64,000 nucleotides of DNA from Alloascoidea africana (taxonomy: Eukaryota; Ascomycota; Alloascoideomycetes; Alloascoideales; Alloascoideaceae), in contig JAKTTT010000010.1 of NCBI GenBank assembly GCA_030581615.1, positions 186,001-250,000 on the forward strand, in the 5' to 3' direction. The position numbers and the translations under genes were made by a program. The notes beneath the pieces are model-generated. The model had not been told where the DNA came from. It did no database searches and saw only the letters and a program-made list of their open reading frames with translations. Below, piece after piece: positions 1-11,292 of this stretch (its first letter is position 1; each line of letters begins with the position of its first letter).

Positions 1-1573
1 TAATGTTTATATTTCTTGCCGAGATGCTTTCATCAAATAATGCTTCAACATCCACCACAATAGCATCAGTTCCAAGTGTTTCACAAAGATACTCAAATCT
101 ATCCGTTATGATCAAAGATTCGACAATCGGACCTAAACACGCGGATAAAAAAGTCCACAAAATCGCAACATGATTGTATAAATTGGGGGTTTCATCCAAT
201 ACTTGTTGATATCGTGTGACCTGCCGATCTTGAGTTTCTCTTGATTTCAAATTTGGGAAAATAGAATCCGGACTCCTCATTTTCGTCCTAACTGCTTCGA
301 CGTACGATACAAAATCTGTAAACTTGTTATCGTTAATAGAACCAATTTTAAACCTAGCAGAGGAGGATGATGAATCTTGAAAAGTAGAACCGCTAGAAAC
401 AATGAGCTTTTCCAACATTGCTCGATACAAATGTTTTGTAAAAAAAATTGTCCTTTGGGATTGTGTCCAATTCGAACTTGATTGCATTGATACCATTTTG
501 GCAATTTTGGTCAAGTTATACCTCCCCCCATTATTTGCCTCTTCTGCCCCAAGAACATGCCGGTAGAAATTACTCAATGGGAATCCAGAATTGATTCCAG
601 CATTGGTCGATACAAGATTGTAACAACACCCAACGATTGAAATTGCCTTGAATTTCCCATCTGAAGTAAATGCTCTCAAGGCGTGCACAGTTAGATCACC
701 ACAGGCATGTAAACCAGTTAAAATGTACTTGTCAGGAGAAATTTGCTGGAATAATTCCATAACGTCTTTATGATGTTGAATTCTCTTGGTTAGGTAACGA
801 ATTTTACCAGAACCTGTCTGAGGCTTTAGATCTTCATGTTTACCTTGATCTCGATCCAGCTTCTTGCTTCCTCCACTTCGCTCTTCATCATCCTCAACGG
901 CATACACATCAATCCCATATTTCAAAGTCAGAGCACGGCATAGATATCCTTTGCCGCTACCCAGATCCACCACCGTACGAACTCCAGTTTCACAACAAAG
1001 ACTATTCAAATCATGCGCAAGTCGTGACACTTCATGGTTTTTCTTTTTCGACATGCCATCTGATAGAGGCCGCTGTAAAAAAGGAATTGAATCTCGATCA
1101 TGTTTCGGGATTTTCGGTGCTTTCATCAATACGTGGTCAGAAACAATGTTGAGAAAATCTTGTAATGATTTTGGAAATTTTCTATCATTAGCATTTGACT
1201 TTCGAGAGATCAAACAATCAATGACTTGATCCAATGGGACCGATTCAAAATATTCTTGCCATTCTTTTGGGACAAGAATAGTGTATAAATCCGAATCTTT
1301 GCCAATATTCCCACCAGTTTTTTGGTCTATACCATCCTCCGCCTCAGATTTGTCGAAAATGCTCTGCTTGATCCTACTATCTATGAAAAAATCAACAATG
1401 TGTGCTTCTTTTGCTAGTCTTTGTAACCAAAAATGTTTAAAAGCTTCCCCCAACGAAATTGAATATTGATGAATCTCTTCATAACTATATCTTTCTGTAC
1501 ATGCTTTGCCTTCTTGTCGTTGTGGTTGGAATTTTTCAGGTAGTGGGAATTTATGTGGTGGTGGTGTATGCAT
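1..1573 (-). CDS. METTL25/RRNAD1-like methyltransferase (C-terminus cut by window edge)
   Basis: An open frame of about 524 codons runs from ATG at 1573 off the left edge, so the C-terminus is missing. Seen: an SAM-binding motif I region (VVDLGSGKGYLCRAL), then TGLHACGDLTVHALRAF and VGCCYNLVS. This order is typical of the METTL25/RRNAD1 class of Rossmann-fold methyltransferases, whose substrate in yeast I do not know. The N-terminal 150 residues are helical-looking and include KEWQEYFESV. An Asp/Glu- and Gly/Ser-rich insert (EDDEERSGGSKKLDRDQG) follows motif I. No intron is needed. The family call is fairly safe; the substrate is unassigned. Confidence 0.8.
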   Translation of the reverse strand, partial: MHTPPPHKFPLPEKFQPQRQEGKACTERYSYEEIHQYSISLGEAFKHFWLQRLAKEAHIVDFFIDSRIKQSIFDKSEAEDGIDQKTGGNIGKDSDLYTILVPKEWQEYFESVPLDQVIDCLISRKSNANDRKFPKSLQDFLNIVSDHVLMKAPKIPKHDRDSIPFLQRPLSDGMSKKKNHEVSRLAHDLNSLCCETGVRTVVDLGSGKGYLCRALTLKYGIDVYAVEDDEERSGGSKKLDRDQGKHEDLKPQTGSGKIRYLTKRIQHHKDVMELFQQISPDKYILTGLHACGDLTVHALRAFTSDGKFKAISIVGCCYNLVSTNAGINSGFPLSNFYRHVLGAEEANNGGRYNLTKIAKMVSMQSSSNWTQSQRTIFFTKHLYRAMLEKLIVSSGSTFQDSSSSSARFKIGSINDNKFTDFVSYVEAVRTKMRSPDSIFPNLKSRETQDRQVTRYQQVLDETPNLYNHVAILWTFLSACLGPIVESLIITDRFEYLCETLGTDAIVVDVEALFDESISARNINI

Positions 1574-2093
1574 CGATGAAAAAGTCCTTACCAGGAAGCA
1601 AGTGAGGCACTTGCTCTCCTCACTTGTTCAAAAGTTCAAACAATGACAAATAATCAAACGAGAAGCAAAAAGGATGGAATGGTTTATTTAATGTTTCTTA
1701 ATCGAATATACATCACCGAGCAGTTTCCAAGTCGGTTGGCTATGTCAAATTTGCAAATACGTGCAAGTGTTAGACATTACTAGCCAATCAGTGTTGGGGA
1801 GAAGGGATAGCGTCCTCCCCCAATACTATTACCAAACGACAAAGTACATCCACAATCAATCATAATGGATGAGACTTCTCGGAAAGATGATTTGATCATT
1901 CCTATTTGATGGAAAAGAACAGAGATGTAAAACCCAGGAAGAATATCTAGGAAATGTATATACCGAGGACCGGAATTCTATAAAACGATAATTTTGGTTC
2001 ATTCTTCTATGCTATGAGACGACACACTAGTACAAAATAGTACCCCTCATGGAGGGGAGGAGGGGACAATCTCCAACAATAGAAAAAAAAAAC
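1574..2093. other. Intergenic: METTL25-like promoter and ATP5 3' flank
   Basis: About 520 bases without a convincing ORF. It contains a perfect 8-bp inverted repeat, CAAGTGAG (1599-1606) and CTCACTTG (1619-1626), just upstream of the METTL25-like start. I see nothing else recognisable. Confidence 0.5.
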
Positions 2094-2812
2094 TTAGATG
2101 GCATCAGTAAGAATCTTGTTCAACTTTGCAATTTTTCCGTAGATTGAAAGGTCAACGGTTCTGTCACCAACTTCCACAACTAGTCCTCCAAGAATGTCTG
2201 GGTTGACCTTGTTCACAACCTTCAACTTCTTGCCCTCACCGACAAAAGATGATTTGGAAATGGCGGATTCAATGCGTCTGAGGTATCTGGGCTCCAATTG
2301 CTATAAAACATTCATTCGCTTATGTTAGAAAGCTATCAAACTCGCCCTCCCAACACGCGAAAAAAGGAGTCAAATGAACAACAACAACAAAAAAAGCTTA
2401 CCTGAGCAGAGGTAACTGTGGCCTCGACAAGACCGTTGTGTGCGTCTGTCAAAATTTGGAATTGATTGGCAATAGCGGGCAAAATGTCCAGTCGGTTATT
2501 CTCCGCCAACACATTCAACAAGTTCGAAACTGATTGGTCCAGAGAGGTGGCACCGGCCAAAGTCTCAACAATGGTCTTTCTATCAGTCAATGACAGAGCA
2601 GGGTTGGAAATGATGTTGCTGACCTTGTTGTCCTTCTCGATCAAAGACTTGAGAGAAGCCAATGAGCGGGAGGCCGTTTCGATCGAGGAAGACTTGCTGG
2701 AGGCAGTGAAGAGAGCTGTTGCGTAGGTCCCGTCAACTCCGAAAAGTTGAACGGGAGGACGGACAGCCTTGGCAGCAGTAGCCAATGTTCTGGTAAACAT
2801 ACGAGAAGCCAT
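2094..2812 (-). CDS. ATP5: ATP synthase subunit 5 (OSCP), mitochondrial
   Basis: The peripheral-stalk subunit that joins the F1 head to the stator of mitochondrial ATP synthase. Two exons are inferred: 2812-2402 and 2300-2094, giving 205 aa, close to yeast Atp5 (about 212). The intron starts GTAAGC and ends in TAG. The N-terminus ([20 protein letters not shown]) is a basic mitochondrial presequence. Family sequence is clear in [29 protein letters not shown] and, in exon 2, [21 protein letters not shown]. It is divergent from RML2 across about 210 bases holding a CACGTGA site, so two mitochondrial genes share a promoter. Confidence 0.95.
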
Positions 2813-2946
2813 TTTCGATCGATGAAGGTGAAGGTGAAAGAACGGAGATCTACTGGGGTGGTTTTAGCTGACTGCGGATTTGGGAATTGTGGTTGGATTC
2901 GGAGAACTGGAGGCGGTCTCAGATTTACGCGTGGAAACACAACACA

Positions 2947-2953
2947 CACGTGA
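2947..2953 (+). promoter_or_regulatory. CACGTGA (Cbf1-type E-box) between ATP5 and RML2
   Basis: CACGTGA is seen in the short divergent promoter of two mitochondrial genes. Cbf1-like bHLH proteins bind RTCACGTG; binding here is inferred. Confidence 0.5.
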
Positions 2954-3022
2954 TTCGTTCAAAATGCTAACAAAAGTGCAAAATTCACACACCAATCACC
3001 AGCACAGAAGTGGTATATCTCA

Positions 3023-4270
3023 ATGTTGGTGGGGTCAGCTGGAAGACTGATACCGTCTTTCGCAGCTCAGATTCGGACATCTGCTAGGCTTCCCTCGGTT
3101 CTGGGCGCGTCCCGTGTGTCTGCCCAGATCTGGGCAATGAGAGCATCGTCGACGTCAAGCCATGAATCCACGGAACGAAAGCAAAGGGTGAGACCACATG
3201 GGAACCATTCCAAGTTCAGCGCTGAGGAGATTGACTTGGTGAATCAGCTTAAACAGACACTGGTGATCACTCCAAGTGCCAAAGATATAACACTTTTGGA
3301 AAAGCAAGATGAGTTGATCAAGAAACGACGAAAGTTGGCAAATGCAGTTGTGGAGTTGAAACGAATGAAACCAGTTTCTCCTGGTTTGAGATGGTATAGA
3401 GCTCCCGTGTATCCCTATCTCTGGAAGGGCAAGCCCCTTCGCGCTCTAACAGTTGCAAAAAGAGGTAAAGGAGGCAGAAATCTTACGGGAAGAATTACAA
3501 TCAGACATCAAGGTGGTGGACATAGACGTCGTATAAGAACTGTCGATTTTTCAAGAGCTGCTCCTGGCCCCCATAAAGTTATTCGCATTGAATATGACCC
3601 TGGCCGTTCCGGACATATTGCCTTGATTGAATCGTCAGAATCCAAGAAAATGACCTACATTTTGGCATGTGAGGGTTTACGTGCTGGAGACACCGTTGAG
3701 TCTTTCAGAGCAGGTATTCCAGCCTCTTTGATGGAAGAGATGGGTGGGAAAATCGACCCTGCTATCTTTGCTACGAGAACCTCTGTTAAGGGAAATTGTA
3801 TGCCTCTGTCTATGATCCCTATCGGATCTATAGTTCATAACATTGGCCTTACGAGAAATGGTCCTGGGAAAATGTGTAGAGCGGCTGGTACCTATGGGCG
3901 TTTGTTGACAAAGCTTGAAAGCAAGAACAAGGCGATCGTTCTTTTACAAAGTGGTGAACAGCGTTATGTCCACTTGGAAGCCTGTGCCACAGTTGGCGTT
4001 GTCTCCAATCCTGACCATCAGCATCGATCATTCGGTAAAGCCGGTAGATCCAGATTACGCGGAATTAGACCAACAGTCCGTGGTCTTGCAATGAACAAAT
4101 GTGACCATCCTCATGGAGGTGGTAGAGGCAAAAGTAAATCTCATAAGCTTACTGTTTCACCTTGGGGTCAATTAGCAAAGGGATACAAGACGAGAAGAGG
4201 CAAGAACCAGAATAGAATGAAGGTTAAGGACAGACCAAGGGGCAAGAAAGAAAAGATGTCCAGGAAATGA
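3023..4270 (+). CDS. RML2: Mitochondrial ribosomal protein L2 (uL2m)
   Basis: A large-subunit mitoribosomal protein near the peptidyl transferase centre. Single exon, 415 aa. The N-terminal 120 residues include a presequence ([20 protein letters not shown]) and a linker. The uL2 core follows: [20 protein letters not shown] (N-terminal OB fold) and, near the C-terminus, [19 protein letters not shown], which holds the conserved peptidyl-transferase loop histidine. The C-terminus is very basic. Start chosen at the first ATG with a targeting-like N-terminus. Divergent from ATP5. Confidence 0.95.
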   Translation: MLVGSAGRLIPSFAAQIRTSARLPSVLGASRVSAQIWAMRASSTSSHESTERKQRVRPHGNHSKFSAEEIDLVNQLKQTLVITPSAKDITLLEKQDELIKKRRKLANAVVELKRMKPVSPGLRWYRAPVYPYLWKGKPLRALTVAKRGKGGRNLTGRITIRHQGGGHRRRIRTVDFSRAAPGPHKVIRIEYDPGRSGHIALIESSESKKMTYILACEGLRAGDTVESFRAGIPASLMEEMGGKIDPAIFATRTSVKGNCMPLSMIPIGSIVHNIGLTRNGPGKMCRAAGTYGRLLTKLESKNKAIVLLQSGEQRYVHLEACATVGVVSNPDHQHRSFGKAGRSRLRGIRPTVRGLAMNKCDHPHGGGRGKSKSHKLTVSPWGQLAKGYKTRRGKNQNRMKVKDRPRGKKEKMSRK

Positions 4271-4510
4271 TTGTTTTGAAAAAGTCATTGTCAAAATTGT
4301 AAATAAGTATAAAGTTACGGCCATTTTGTATTTACTAAAGGTTTTTTAAGAACAAGTTATCGAAAAGCTGTAGCTAGAGCAACAGGGTCGAAAACAAATG
4401 TTTGCACCAAGAATCTAAAAATTAGGAAACTATTTGGTCAACACAAAATAAAAAAAAAAACCAATTGGTTATACATTTCCAAAAAGATGCTAGTCCTTTT
4501 ACATATAGAA

Positions 4511-5603
4511 CTAAAAGATAACATCATCATCCTTATCGGTAATCAAGTCCGGGGTATCCTCACTTTGGGCTGCAAGTGTTTCAACCTCCTTGATTTCCAC
4601 CTCTGGCGAGGAGGCCTCTTTATCAGCAGCCTCTCTTTTTGCTCTGGCCTCGGCATCAAGCCTTGCAGTTTCCTTCTGTTTCTTATCCTGAACTTTTTTC
4701 AACCGGTAAAACTCCTCTCTATCCAATTCATCCAACTCACTGTTGATATCTAATATATTGCCAACCATCGTTAGTTATCACAAATCCAGCACAATTTTGT
4801 TGGATAGATAAGAACATACAAGCAATTGTGTTTTCTGTCCTTGGGATAATGACATGCTCAATTGCATTAACTCGCCGATTGGTGACTTTAATGACTTCGT
4901 CAAGAATAACAAATGCCGTCTTTAAAAAGGGATTAGATTAGGAAACCAAAATGGAGACATAAAAAGGAGATCTGTCACCAAAGACAAGTACCCACCTGTA
5001 ATGATGCCAGTTCCACCAATGTTTCAACAGCTCTCGAATAGATTTGTTTTGCCTTTTGAACCTGTTGCCCACCACGGCCCAAACCAGTCATTTTGAAATC
5101 ATTACTATCTTTATCAAAGTAAGCTTCAAACTGGGGCAGACGGACACCAGATACATTTTCTTGAATCGCTCTGACTTTAAACCTTGCTGTTTTAACAGAC
5201 TCTTGAACCTGATATCCAATGTTATCACCGGTTGCGTAAGAGACCTCAGCAAGGGAGAAAGCGGCGATTTGCATAACCTGGCCCATCTTTCTTTTTGCCT
5301 ATTCCCAAAAGCATTAGATATAAAAAACAGTCTTATTTTCAAAACAATAAACACAATTTACCTCATCAATTCGCCTTGTAATTTCCCGAAAACGCTTTGT
5401 AAGAGCCTCGGACTTTCTCTTCAACAGTGTGTAGCCCTGATTAGCACCCTTGAGCTTCCCTTTCATGACAGTCAAGGTCATTCGGGTCGGGAAGACCGCC
5501 TCTCTGGTTACATGTTAGGCCCTTACAGTTCCAATTATAGTGATGATCTGTCCCCCCCTCCAAAATTCCCTTATCGTGCTCACCTATTCCCTTGGCCAGA
5601 CAT
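4511..5603 (-). CDS. VMA8: V-ATPase subunit D
   Basis: Central rotor-shaft subunit of the vacuolar H+-ATPase V1 sector. Five exons are inferred: 5603-5584, 5503-5362, 5298-4996, 4919-4820 and 4749-4511, giving 267 aa (yeast Vma8 is 256). The first exon is 20 nt (MSGQGN plus two bases); it joins to REAVFPTRMTLTVMKGKLKG, matching the family N-terminus, which confirms the junction. Conserved core: AAFSLAEVSYATGDNIGYQV, VRLPQFEAYFDKD, GGQQVQKAKQIYSRAVETLV and EVIKVTNRRVNAIEHVIIPR. Intron 5'/3' ends are GTGAGC/CAG, GTAAAT/TAG, GTGGGT/AAG and GTATGT/TAG. The tail is acidic and ends DDDVIF, as in yeast. Confidence 0.95.
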
Positions 5604-5688
5604 GCTTAATCTGTTGCTGAGAAGGAACGGAGTGAACGAGCTTGATAAAAACCACCACCGCCTAAAGCCCACAATGGGGGGTGAGAAG

Positions 5689-5725
5689 CCGGGTAAACAC
5701 ACACACATTGTACAAGGCCGGGTAA
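5689..5725. promoter_or_regulatory. Two CCGGGTAA (Reb1-like) sites between VMA8 and SYF1
   Basis: CCGGGTAA at 5689-5696 and 5718-5725 is the reverse complement of TTACCCGG, the S. cerevisiae Reb1 core. The sites lie in the divergent VMA8/SYF1 promoter; function is inferred. Confidence 0.45.
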
Positions 5726-5813
5726 AATTTGAAATATAGTCTTGCTTTTTCTACGAATATCAGCAAAGTCATCATCGTCAATTACAGTGTGAAGAAGGTG
5801 TGGAATACAACCT

Positions 5814-8273
5814 ATGAATAAACATCCTTCTATGGATTTGAGTCTGATATCCGACTCGGACCTTCCTTATGAGCAGCAGTTACTGAGAGATCCGTATTCG
5901 CTCACAACATGGCTCAGATACATACGCCATAAACAAGGCAGACCTCTGCATGAACAGGTTTACCTTTACGAAAGAGCTTGCACGCAGTTGGGACGTTCTT
6001 ACAAGTTATGGATGCTGTATTTAAATCTACGGATGGATCATTTAAAAGGAGTGAATCCAGCTCTTCATCTTGACGAATACCTCAAGGTGAATGCATGCTT
6101 TGATAGAGCACTGGTTCTCCTGAACAAGATGCCCGTGTTGTGGATTGAATACCTCAAGTTTCTAATGTTACAACCTGATATTACCAAGATAAGGAGGACG
6201 TTTAATGAGGCTTTAAGGGCACTACCGCTGACGCAACATGAGCGGATATGGCCCTTATTTCTCGAGTTTGCAGAATCTGTAGGTGGATTAACAGCTGCTC
6301 TCATTTACAAGCGGTATATATCGATACATCCAGAAGAGTCAGAGCTCTATCTCGATTTTCTAGTGAAAATGAAGTTTGATGACGATGCTGCGAAAATATA
6401 CATGGATATTCTGAATAATCCCGAATTTGTGTCGAAAAAGGGCAAGACCCAGTTCGACCTTTGGGTAGAGTATGCAGAACTACTCGTGAAGAATGCGAAA
6501 AGGATCAAGGATATACCGGTGGAACAGATCATTCGAACTGGGCTTGAGAAATTTAAAGATCAATGTGGGAGACTGTATACTCAATTGGCAAGATATTACA
6601 TCAACAAAAGAGATTTCAACAAGGCTCAAGATATTTTTGAAGAAGGAGTTACAACTGTCCATACAGTACGCGACTTTACCCAAATTTTCGATAGCTATGC
6701 CGAGTTTGAAGAATCTGTACTTTCTAATCTAATGGTTGAAGTTCAAGCGAAACAGGCATCTGGAGATGTCACAGAGGAGATGAATTTTGATCTTGACATG
6801 AGACTTGCGCGTTTCGAGCAGTTGATGGATAGAAGGTTGTTTCTTTTGAATTCAGTAATGCTACGACAAGATCCAAACAATGTGGTACAATGGGAGAAAA
6901 GAGCAGGTTTATGGGGCGACAATTACGAACAGGTTGTGAAGACATATAGCGATGCGATAACAACTATTAATCCTAAACGCGCAAATGGGAAACTTTATGA
7001 ATTATGGATAAATTACGCCAAGTTTTTTGAAAAACGTGATGATTTACCAAATGCAAGGATAATTTTCGACAAATCGGTGAAAGTTCCATTTCCTTCACCT
7101 AATGATTTAGCAGAGCTTTATATTGCTTGGGCTGAGATGGAAATCCAACATGAGAATTTGGATACAGCGTTGGCAATAATGGAACGGGCTACAAGAGGAC
7201 CGAAAAAGTCAACTGTGGATTATTTTGATAATTCCGTTCCCGCACAAGCACGAATCCAGAAAAACATGAAACTGTGGTCTTTTTACGTGGACCTTGTGGA
7301 AAGCGTTGGCACGGTGGAGGAGACGAAAGCGATTTATGATAGAATCTTTGAACTGAAGATTGCAACTGCATTGACAGTGATCAACTATGCGAACTTTCTT
7401 GAAGAGAATAACTATTTCGAAGAGTCATTCAAAGTTTATGAACGTGGTGTTAATCTTTTTTCATATTCAGTCGCTTTTGAGATTTGGAACATTTACCTTA
7501 CAAAAGCTGTCAAGAGGATTAAGAACGTGGAACGTCTTAGGGATTTGTTCGAACAGGCCCTTGAAGGCTGTCCCAACAAATTGGCAAAGCCGATATATTT
7601 GCTCTACGGACAGTTGGAAGAGACCAAGGGGCTTATTGAAAATGCAATGAGAATTTATAAAAGGGCTACTGAAAAGCTTGTTGATAACAGCGATGACCGA
7701 TATGAGATTTACAATTACTATATTAGCAAAGTGGCGGAAAACTTTGGATTGCCTGCGACCAGGCCCGTTTTTGAAAGAGCGATTGAGACTTTGCCTGATA
7801 GGCATGCAAAGGAAGTTTGCTTGAAGTTTGCAGATTTAGAATTGCAGTTGGGTGAAGTTGATAGAGCAAGACTTATATTTGGACATGGTAGTCAATTTGC
7901 TGATCCTCGAGTGAGTCCTGAATATTGGGAACAGTGGAATAAATTTGAACTACAGCATGGTAACGAGGATACTTATAAAGAGATGCTTCGGATCAAACGG
8001 TCTGTTTTGGCCAAATTCAATACCGATATCAATTTCATTGCGACTCAAGCCATGGCAAGACGAAGATCTCAAAGTGCAGAAGATGATGGCAGTGGAGATG
8101 ATCACAATGAAGACGATGGGAATGTTTTGGAGCAATTAGACCAACAACAGCAGCAGCAGCAGCCAGTAGGCTTTGTTTCTTCTTCTGAACCCTCTGTCAG
8201 ACCTTCGGACCGTCCAGTTGAACAAGTAGCTCCCACAAACCCTGATGCAATCGATATTGACATTGATCTATGA
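5814..8273 (+). CDS. SYF1: Pre-mRNA splicing factor Syf1 (HAT-repeat protein)
   Basis: Scaffold of the Prp19/NineTeen complex in the active spliceosome. Single exon, 819 aa (yeast Syf1 859). Nearly the whole length is HAT half-repeats with the W/Y-x-x-Y/F-x-x-x-E/L pattern, for example LWMLYLNLRMDHLKG, VLWIEYLKFLMLQ, LWVEYAELLVKNA and LWSFYVDLVESVG. The N-terminus (DLPYEQQLLRDPYSLTTWLR) and the GHGSQFADPR motif near the C-terminus are Syf1-specific and separate it from Clf1. The last 90 residues are low complexity with a Gln run (8140-8162) and end DIDIDL. A second ATG lies six codons downstream. Confidence 0.93.
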   Translation: MNKHPSMDLSLISDSDLPYEQQLLRDPYSLTTWLRYIRHKQGRPLHEQVYLYERACTQLGRSYKLWMLYLNLRMDHLKGVNPALHLDEYLKVNACFDRALVLLNKMPVLWIEYLKFLMLQPDITKIRRTFNEALRALPLTQHERIWPLFLEFAESVGGLTAALIYKRYISIHPEESELYLDFLVKMKFDDDAAKIYMDILNNPEFVSKKGKTQFDLWVEYAELLVKNAKRIKDIPVEQIIRTGLEKFKDQCGRLYTQLARYYINKRDFNKAQDIFEEGVTTVHTVRDFTQIFDSYAEFEESVLSNLMVEVQAKQASGDVTEEMNFDLDMRLARFEQLMDRRLFLLNSVMLRQDPNNVVQWEKRAGLWGDNYEQVVKTYSDAITTINPKRANGKLYELWINYAKFFEKRDDLPNARIIFDKSVKVPFPSPNDLAELYIAWAEMEIQHENLDTALAIMERATRGPKKSTVDYFDNSVPAQARIQKNMKLWSFYVDLVESVGTVEETKAIYDRIFELKIATALTVINYANFLEENNYFEESFKVYERGVNLFSYSVAFEIWNIYLTKAVKRIKNVERLRDLFEQALEGCPNKLAKPIYLLYGQLEETKGLIENAMRIYKRATEKLVDNSDDRYEIYNYYISKVAENFGLPATRPVFERAIETLPDRHAKEVCLKFADLELQLGEVDRARLIFGHGSQFADPRVSPEYWEQWNKFELQHGNEDTYKEMLRIKRSVLAKFNTDINFIATQAMARRRSQSAEDDGSGDDHNEDDGNVLEQLDQQQQQQQPVGFVSSSEPSVRPSDRPVEQVAPTNPDAIDIDIDL

Positions 8274-8485
8274 TTCAAAAAGAATACTATGCCAGATATG
8301 TTTTAAAATTAGGTGCATTGATATATATATAAGCATCTCAAAAATAATGTATAATAAATTATGCTGGAGGAACAACAAGGTACTTTTGGCTCTATATAAA
8401 TACAGATTCATGATACTCATTCCCCATCTTCTCCTTCATGTAAAGTCAAGTATTGTGTCAAAAAAACTTTTGTTGTTCATTTTCG

Positions 8486-10183
8486 CTAATGCTGGAATTC
8501 GATCCAGTCAGTTGTAGACATTTGGTACAATCTACTTAGCGCTCTGGCAAAAGCAAATTTTTCCTCATCTCCAGCAAACATCTTGGCCTTCTTTGCTAGT
8601 TCTTCATCAAAGCCGTGTTTCGAAACAAGCTCATCTGTCTCCTTGTCCTGTGCAGCCTTGTCACCGGACTTGTCCTCGATGAAAAGGTTTTTGAAAGGAG
8701 CAGCAGATGTGACGACAAGCTTGCCGTGGCTGTCATAAAGTGCATCGATGAAATTGATAAAGCGGCGAATCAGGTCGCGCTCATTCACAGACAGATAGGG
8801 AATATCTGTGACAATAAAGGAGGAGTAGTTCCTGCAGAGCTCGAGGTAGTCGCCAGGACTCAACGGCTTACCACAGAGTTCGGCGAAAGAGTACTGGGCC
8901 ACAGAGCCAACAACAGACTTGGGCACGATGATCGGACGGCCCCAGATGGTCAGCTCAACGTTGGACTCGGGCTCGTGGCCCTGGCCAAAGTAGTTGAACC
9001 ACTCGTCGATGTGCTGCTGCGCTTTGGCCCGAAAGGTGGGGTCCGAGAGCGAAGCGCCGGGCGACGGGGAAAGATAGACGTTGGAAACAGGGCGCTCGAC
9101 CTTGCGGTAGTCCGTAGGAGAGTCCAGGTAGATGACCTTGTTTCGCTTTTTCAGAAGCTCGATGCACGGAATGAAGGATTCTCGCTGGATGCCGTTGACG
9201 TAGAGAGCGTCGGGCTCTCTGTTCGAGGTCAGGAATATCATCGTTCCGTAGGCTGGAGACAGCAAGTAGTCGATGATTCTTCTCAAGATCATGGCATCTG
9301 CCACATCGACGACCTGGAACTCGTCAAAACAGAGGACATTGGACTCGTTTGAAATCGTGGCCGCGATGATGGGGATGGCATCAAAGTCTCGGCCATAGAG
9401 CGTTTTGAACTGGTGGTTTCGCTTGTGGATGTCCTGCATGAACTGGTGGAAATGGATTCTTTTCTTTGTCAAATGGGGGGGAATAACGCTGTAAAACAGG
9501 TCCATTAGCATCGTTTTGCCACAGCCCACGTCGCCGTAGAGGTAAATCCCCAGCGGAGTAGGGTTCTCGGGGTCGTTGGGGTCGTCCGAAAGCTGTGAAC
9601 TCTGCTTCTGCTTGGACCGAAACCGGGCCATGAGACCGGACAGTCCTGCCTTGGGCTTTAGGTCCTCTGGGTCCGGAATTTCAGTCACCGGGGGGCTGTA
9701 GCTCGCGAGATGGGAGTAAAGCGATTCCAGAGAGCCGATGATCTTTCGCTGGTAGGGGTCGTTTCGTATCCGGTCGAGTGACACCAGCCGGTCATATTCT
9801 TGCAACGGAGCTGTCGAGCTTATTTGTTAGTAGATGAGCAGTAAAGCAGGTCCCTCGACATACGTACTAAGACTAGCACTCGCGGGAGCAGACTTGGCCC
9901 GTGCTCTGCCCGTTTCTTTCTCTTTCTCTGTCGCCGTCGCCGTCTCCGTCGCCGTCGCGGACGAGCGGTCCGACACAGAGGCCGACACACCGGCCGTGGA
10001 GGTTTGCAGAGCTCTGGGTCCTGGTCTCCCCGAGTGCAAGGAAGCCGATCCCCACACTCGCACCGGACCGCGACCCGTGCTCGCCCGGCTGGTGCTGAGC
10101 GTCCGCGACGATTCTGCGACGAGCGCCCGCTGCCAGGGCTGTCGCCAGACTGTGGAACTCCGGCAGATCAAGTTGCGAGCCAT
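8486..10183 (-). CDS. AFG1: AFG1/LACE1-family mitochondrial ATPase
   Basis: A mitochondrial AAA-type ATPase linked to turnover of respiratory-chain subunits. Exon 2 carries the Walker A motif in GIYLYGDVGCGKTMLMDLFY, the Walker B region in NVLCFDEFQVVDVADAMILR, a sensor-like TSNREPDALYVNGIQRESFI and the C-terminal LSRLYQMST. Exon 1 encodes a Ser/Thr/Ala-rich presequence starting MARNLICRSSTVWRQPWQRA. One intron joins them, with two frame-keeping choices: GTATGT (from 9863) to AAG with exon 2 at 9818 (550 aa), or GTACGT to CAG with exon 2 at 9810 (546 aa). A TACTAAC branch site is present. The first 110 codons are unusually GC-rich. Confidence 0.92.
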
Positions 10184-11292
10184 GTTGCTTCGTTTTTCTC
10201 TGCTCGGGACTAAAGGGAGAAGGTTGGGCGCAAGAGGCCGATTCGCACGGGCCCAAAGCAGCAAACACCCGGACGCCCATTCCTTTTCCCTTCTTCTTTT
10301 TCCTCGCTCGAGACTGATAAAACATTAAAGTGCTAGGAGTGCCGCCAATTGGACTATTCGTGTGAGTGTCTGTGTTTTCCCAGCTCTTGGATCTCGGCCC
10401 GTGCCCCGGCTTTTACTTCATCTAATTGGCATTGCCATTGCCGCTCGTTATGTGTCCTTCTTTTTCCATTTTGCTGGCGATATGGTAGCTGCAATTTGCT
10501 AGCGCTCTTTCTTTTTGGTGTCTACCCCTAGTTCTCCTTCTATTTGCAACATCTTTTTTTCCGATCAGACTTTCCAAAAGGATTTCAACTTGGATGAATA
10601 GGTTCTCTCCTATTTGCTTTTTTTCTCGTTGGTGTTGGTTCTCGTGGGGAGTCCAGCCGATCTACCACATTTTACGTACCTGACTCTCCTTTAATACTGC
10701 CCTGTTTCCGGCTCATTTTCTTCTCTTTAGCCCTTTTCACTTTGCGCAGCTCTGCATTGTTTCTTTTGTTATTCGGAAGCAAAGACCTTATAAGTGTACG
10801 CTATCTATTCATGTCGGTTTTATAGACAGGGGGCGACATTTGACTCTTGGATCACCTCCTATCTTTTATCTTTTTTACTCTATAGAAAGAGCCAGGAAAT
10901 TTCAGTTGATAAAACGCCTGGAAATTTCAGTTGACAAAACAAAAAAGAAACACAAAAACAAATTGCTTACAATAAATACAAGCCCCAGAAACGAAACAAT
11001 TGAAGAAAAAAACATTAATCTTTTTCCCCCTTATCAACTTATCCCTACAGTTCTACTTTTGTTTTCTTGCGCCGCGCCCTACGAAATATCCCCCCTCCCC
11101 CCCTTATTTTTCGACCTCGACTTCCCTCTCGTATTCCCCAAAATTAATGATCTTCTTGGGCTTTCTCATGTGTTATTTTCAAGCTTAACTAACTAACTAA
11201 CTATTTTTTTTTCTTTCTTTTCCCATTTGGTCAACACAGTAACCAAAAGCAACAATAGCTCTACATTTTTTGTTATCACACCAGGATCAAAG
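10184..11292. promoter_or_regulatory. Long divergent region: AFG1 promoter and CDC42 leader
   Basis: 1.1 kb with many pyrimidine runs. It holds a tandem pair of 21-mers (10895-10915 and 10920-10940, one mismatch) and four overlapping CTAA units (11186-11202) followed by a T/C tract and CAACACAG just before the CDC42 start. That order resembles the 3' end of a 5'-UTR intron. No conserved coding sequence seen. Confidence 0.4.
10895..10940 (+). repeat. Tandem 21-bp duplication in the CDC42 upstream region
   Basis: Two copies of GGAAATTTCAGTTGAYAAAA plus C, differing at one base, with a 25-bp period. Confidence 0.8.

Noticed and set aside
5044-5739. 231-codon plus-strand open frame
   Set aside because: Antisense to VMA8 exons and introns.
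8615-9352. 245-codon plus-strand open frame
   Set aside because: Antisense of AFG1 exon 2; AFG1 motifs are clear on the other strand.
10840-11196. 118-codon open frame upstream of CDC42
   Set aside because: Low-complexity Lys/Phe/Pro translation lying over leader features; no family match.
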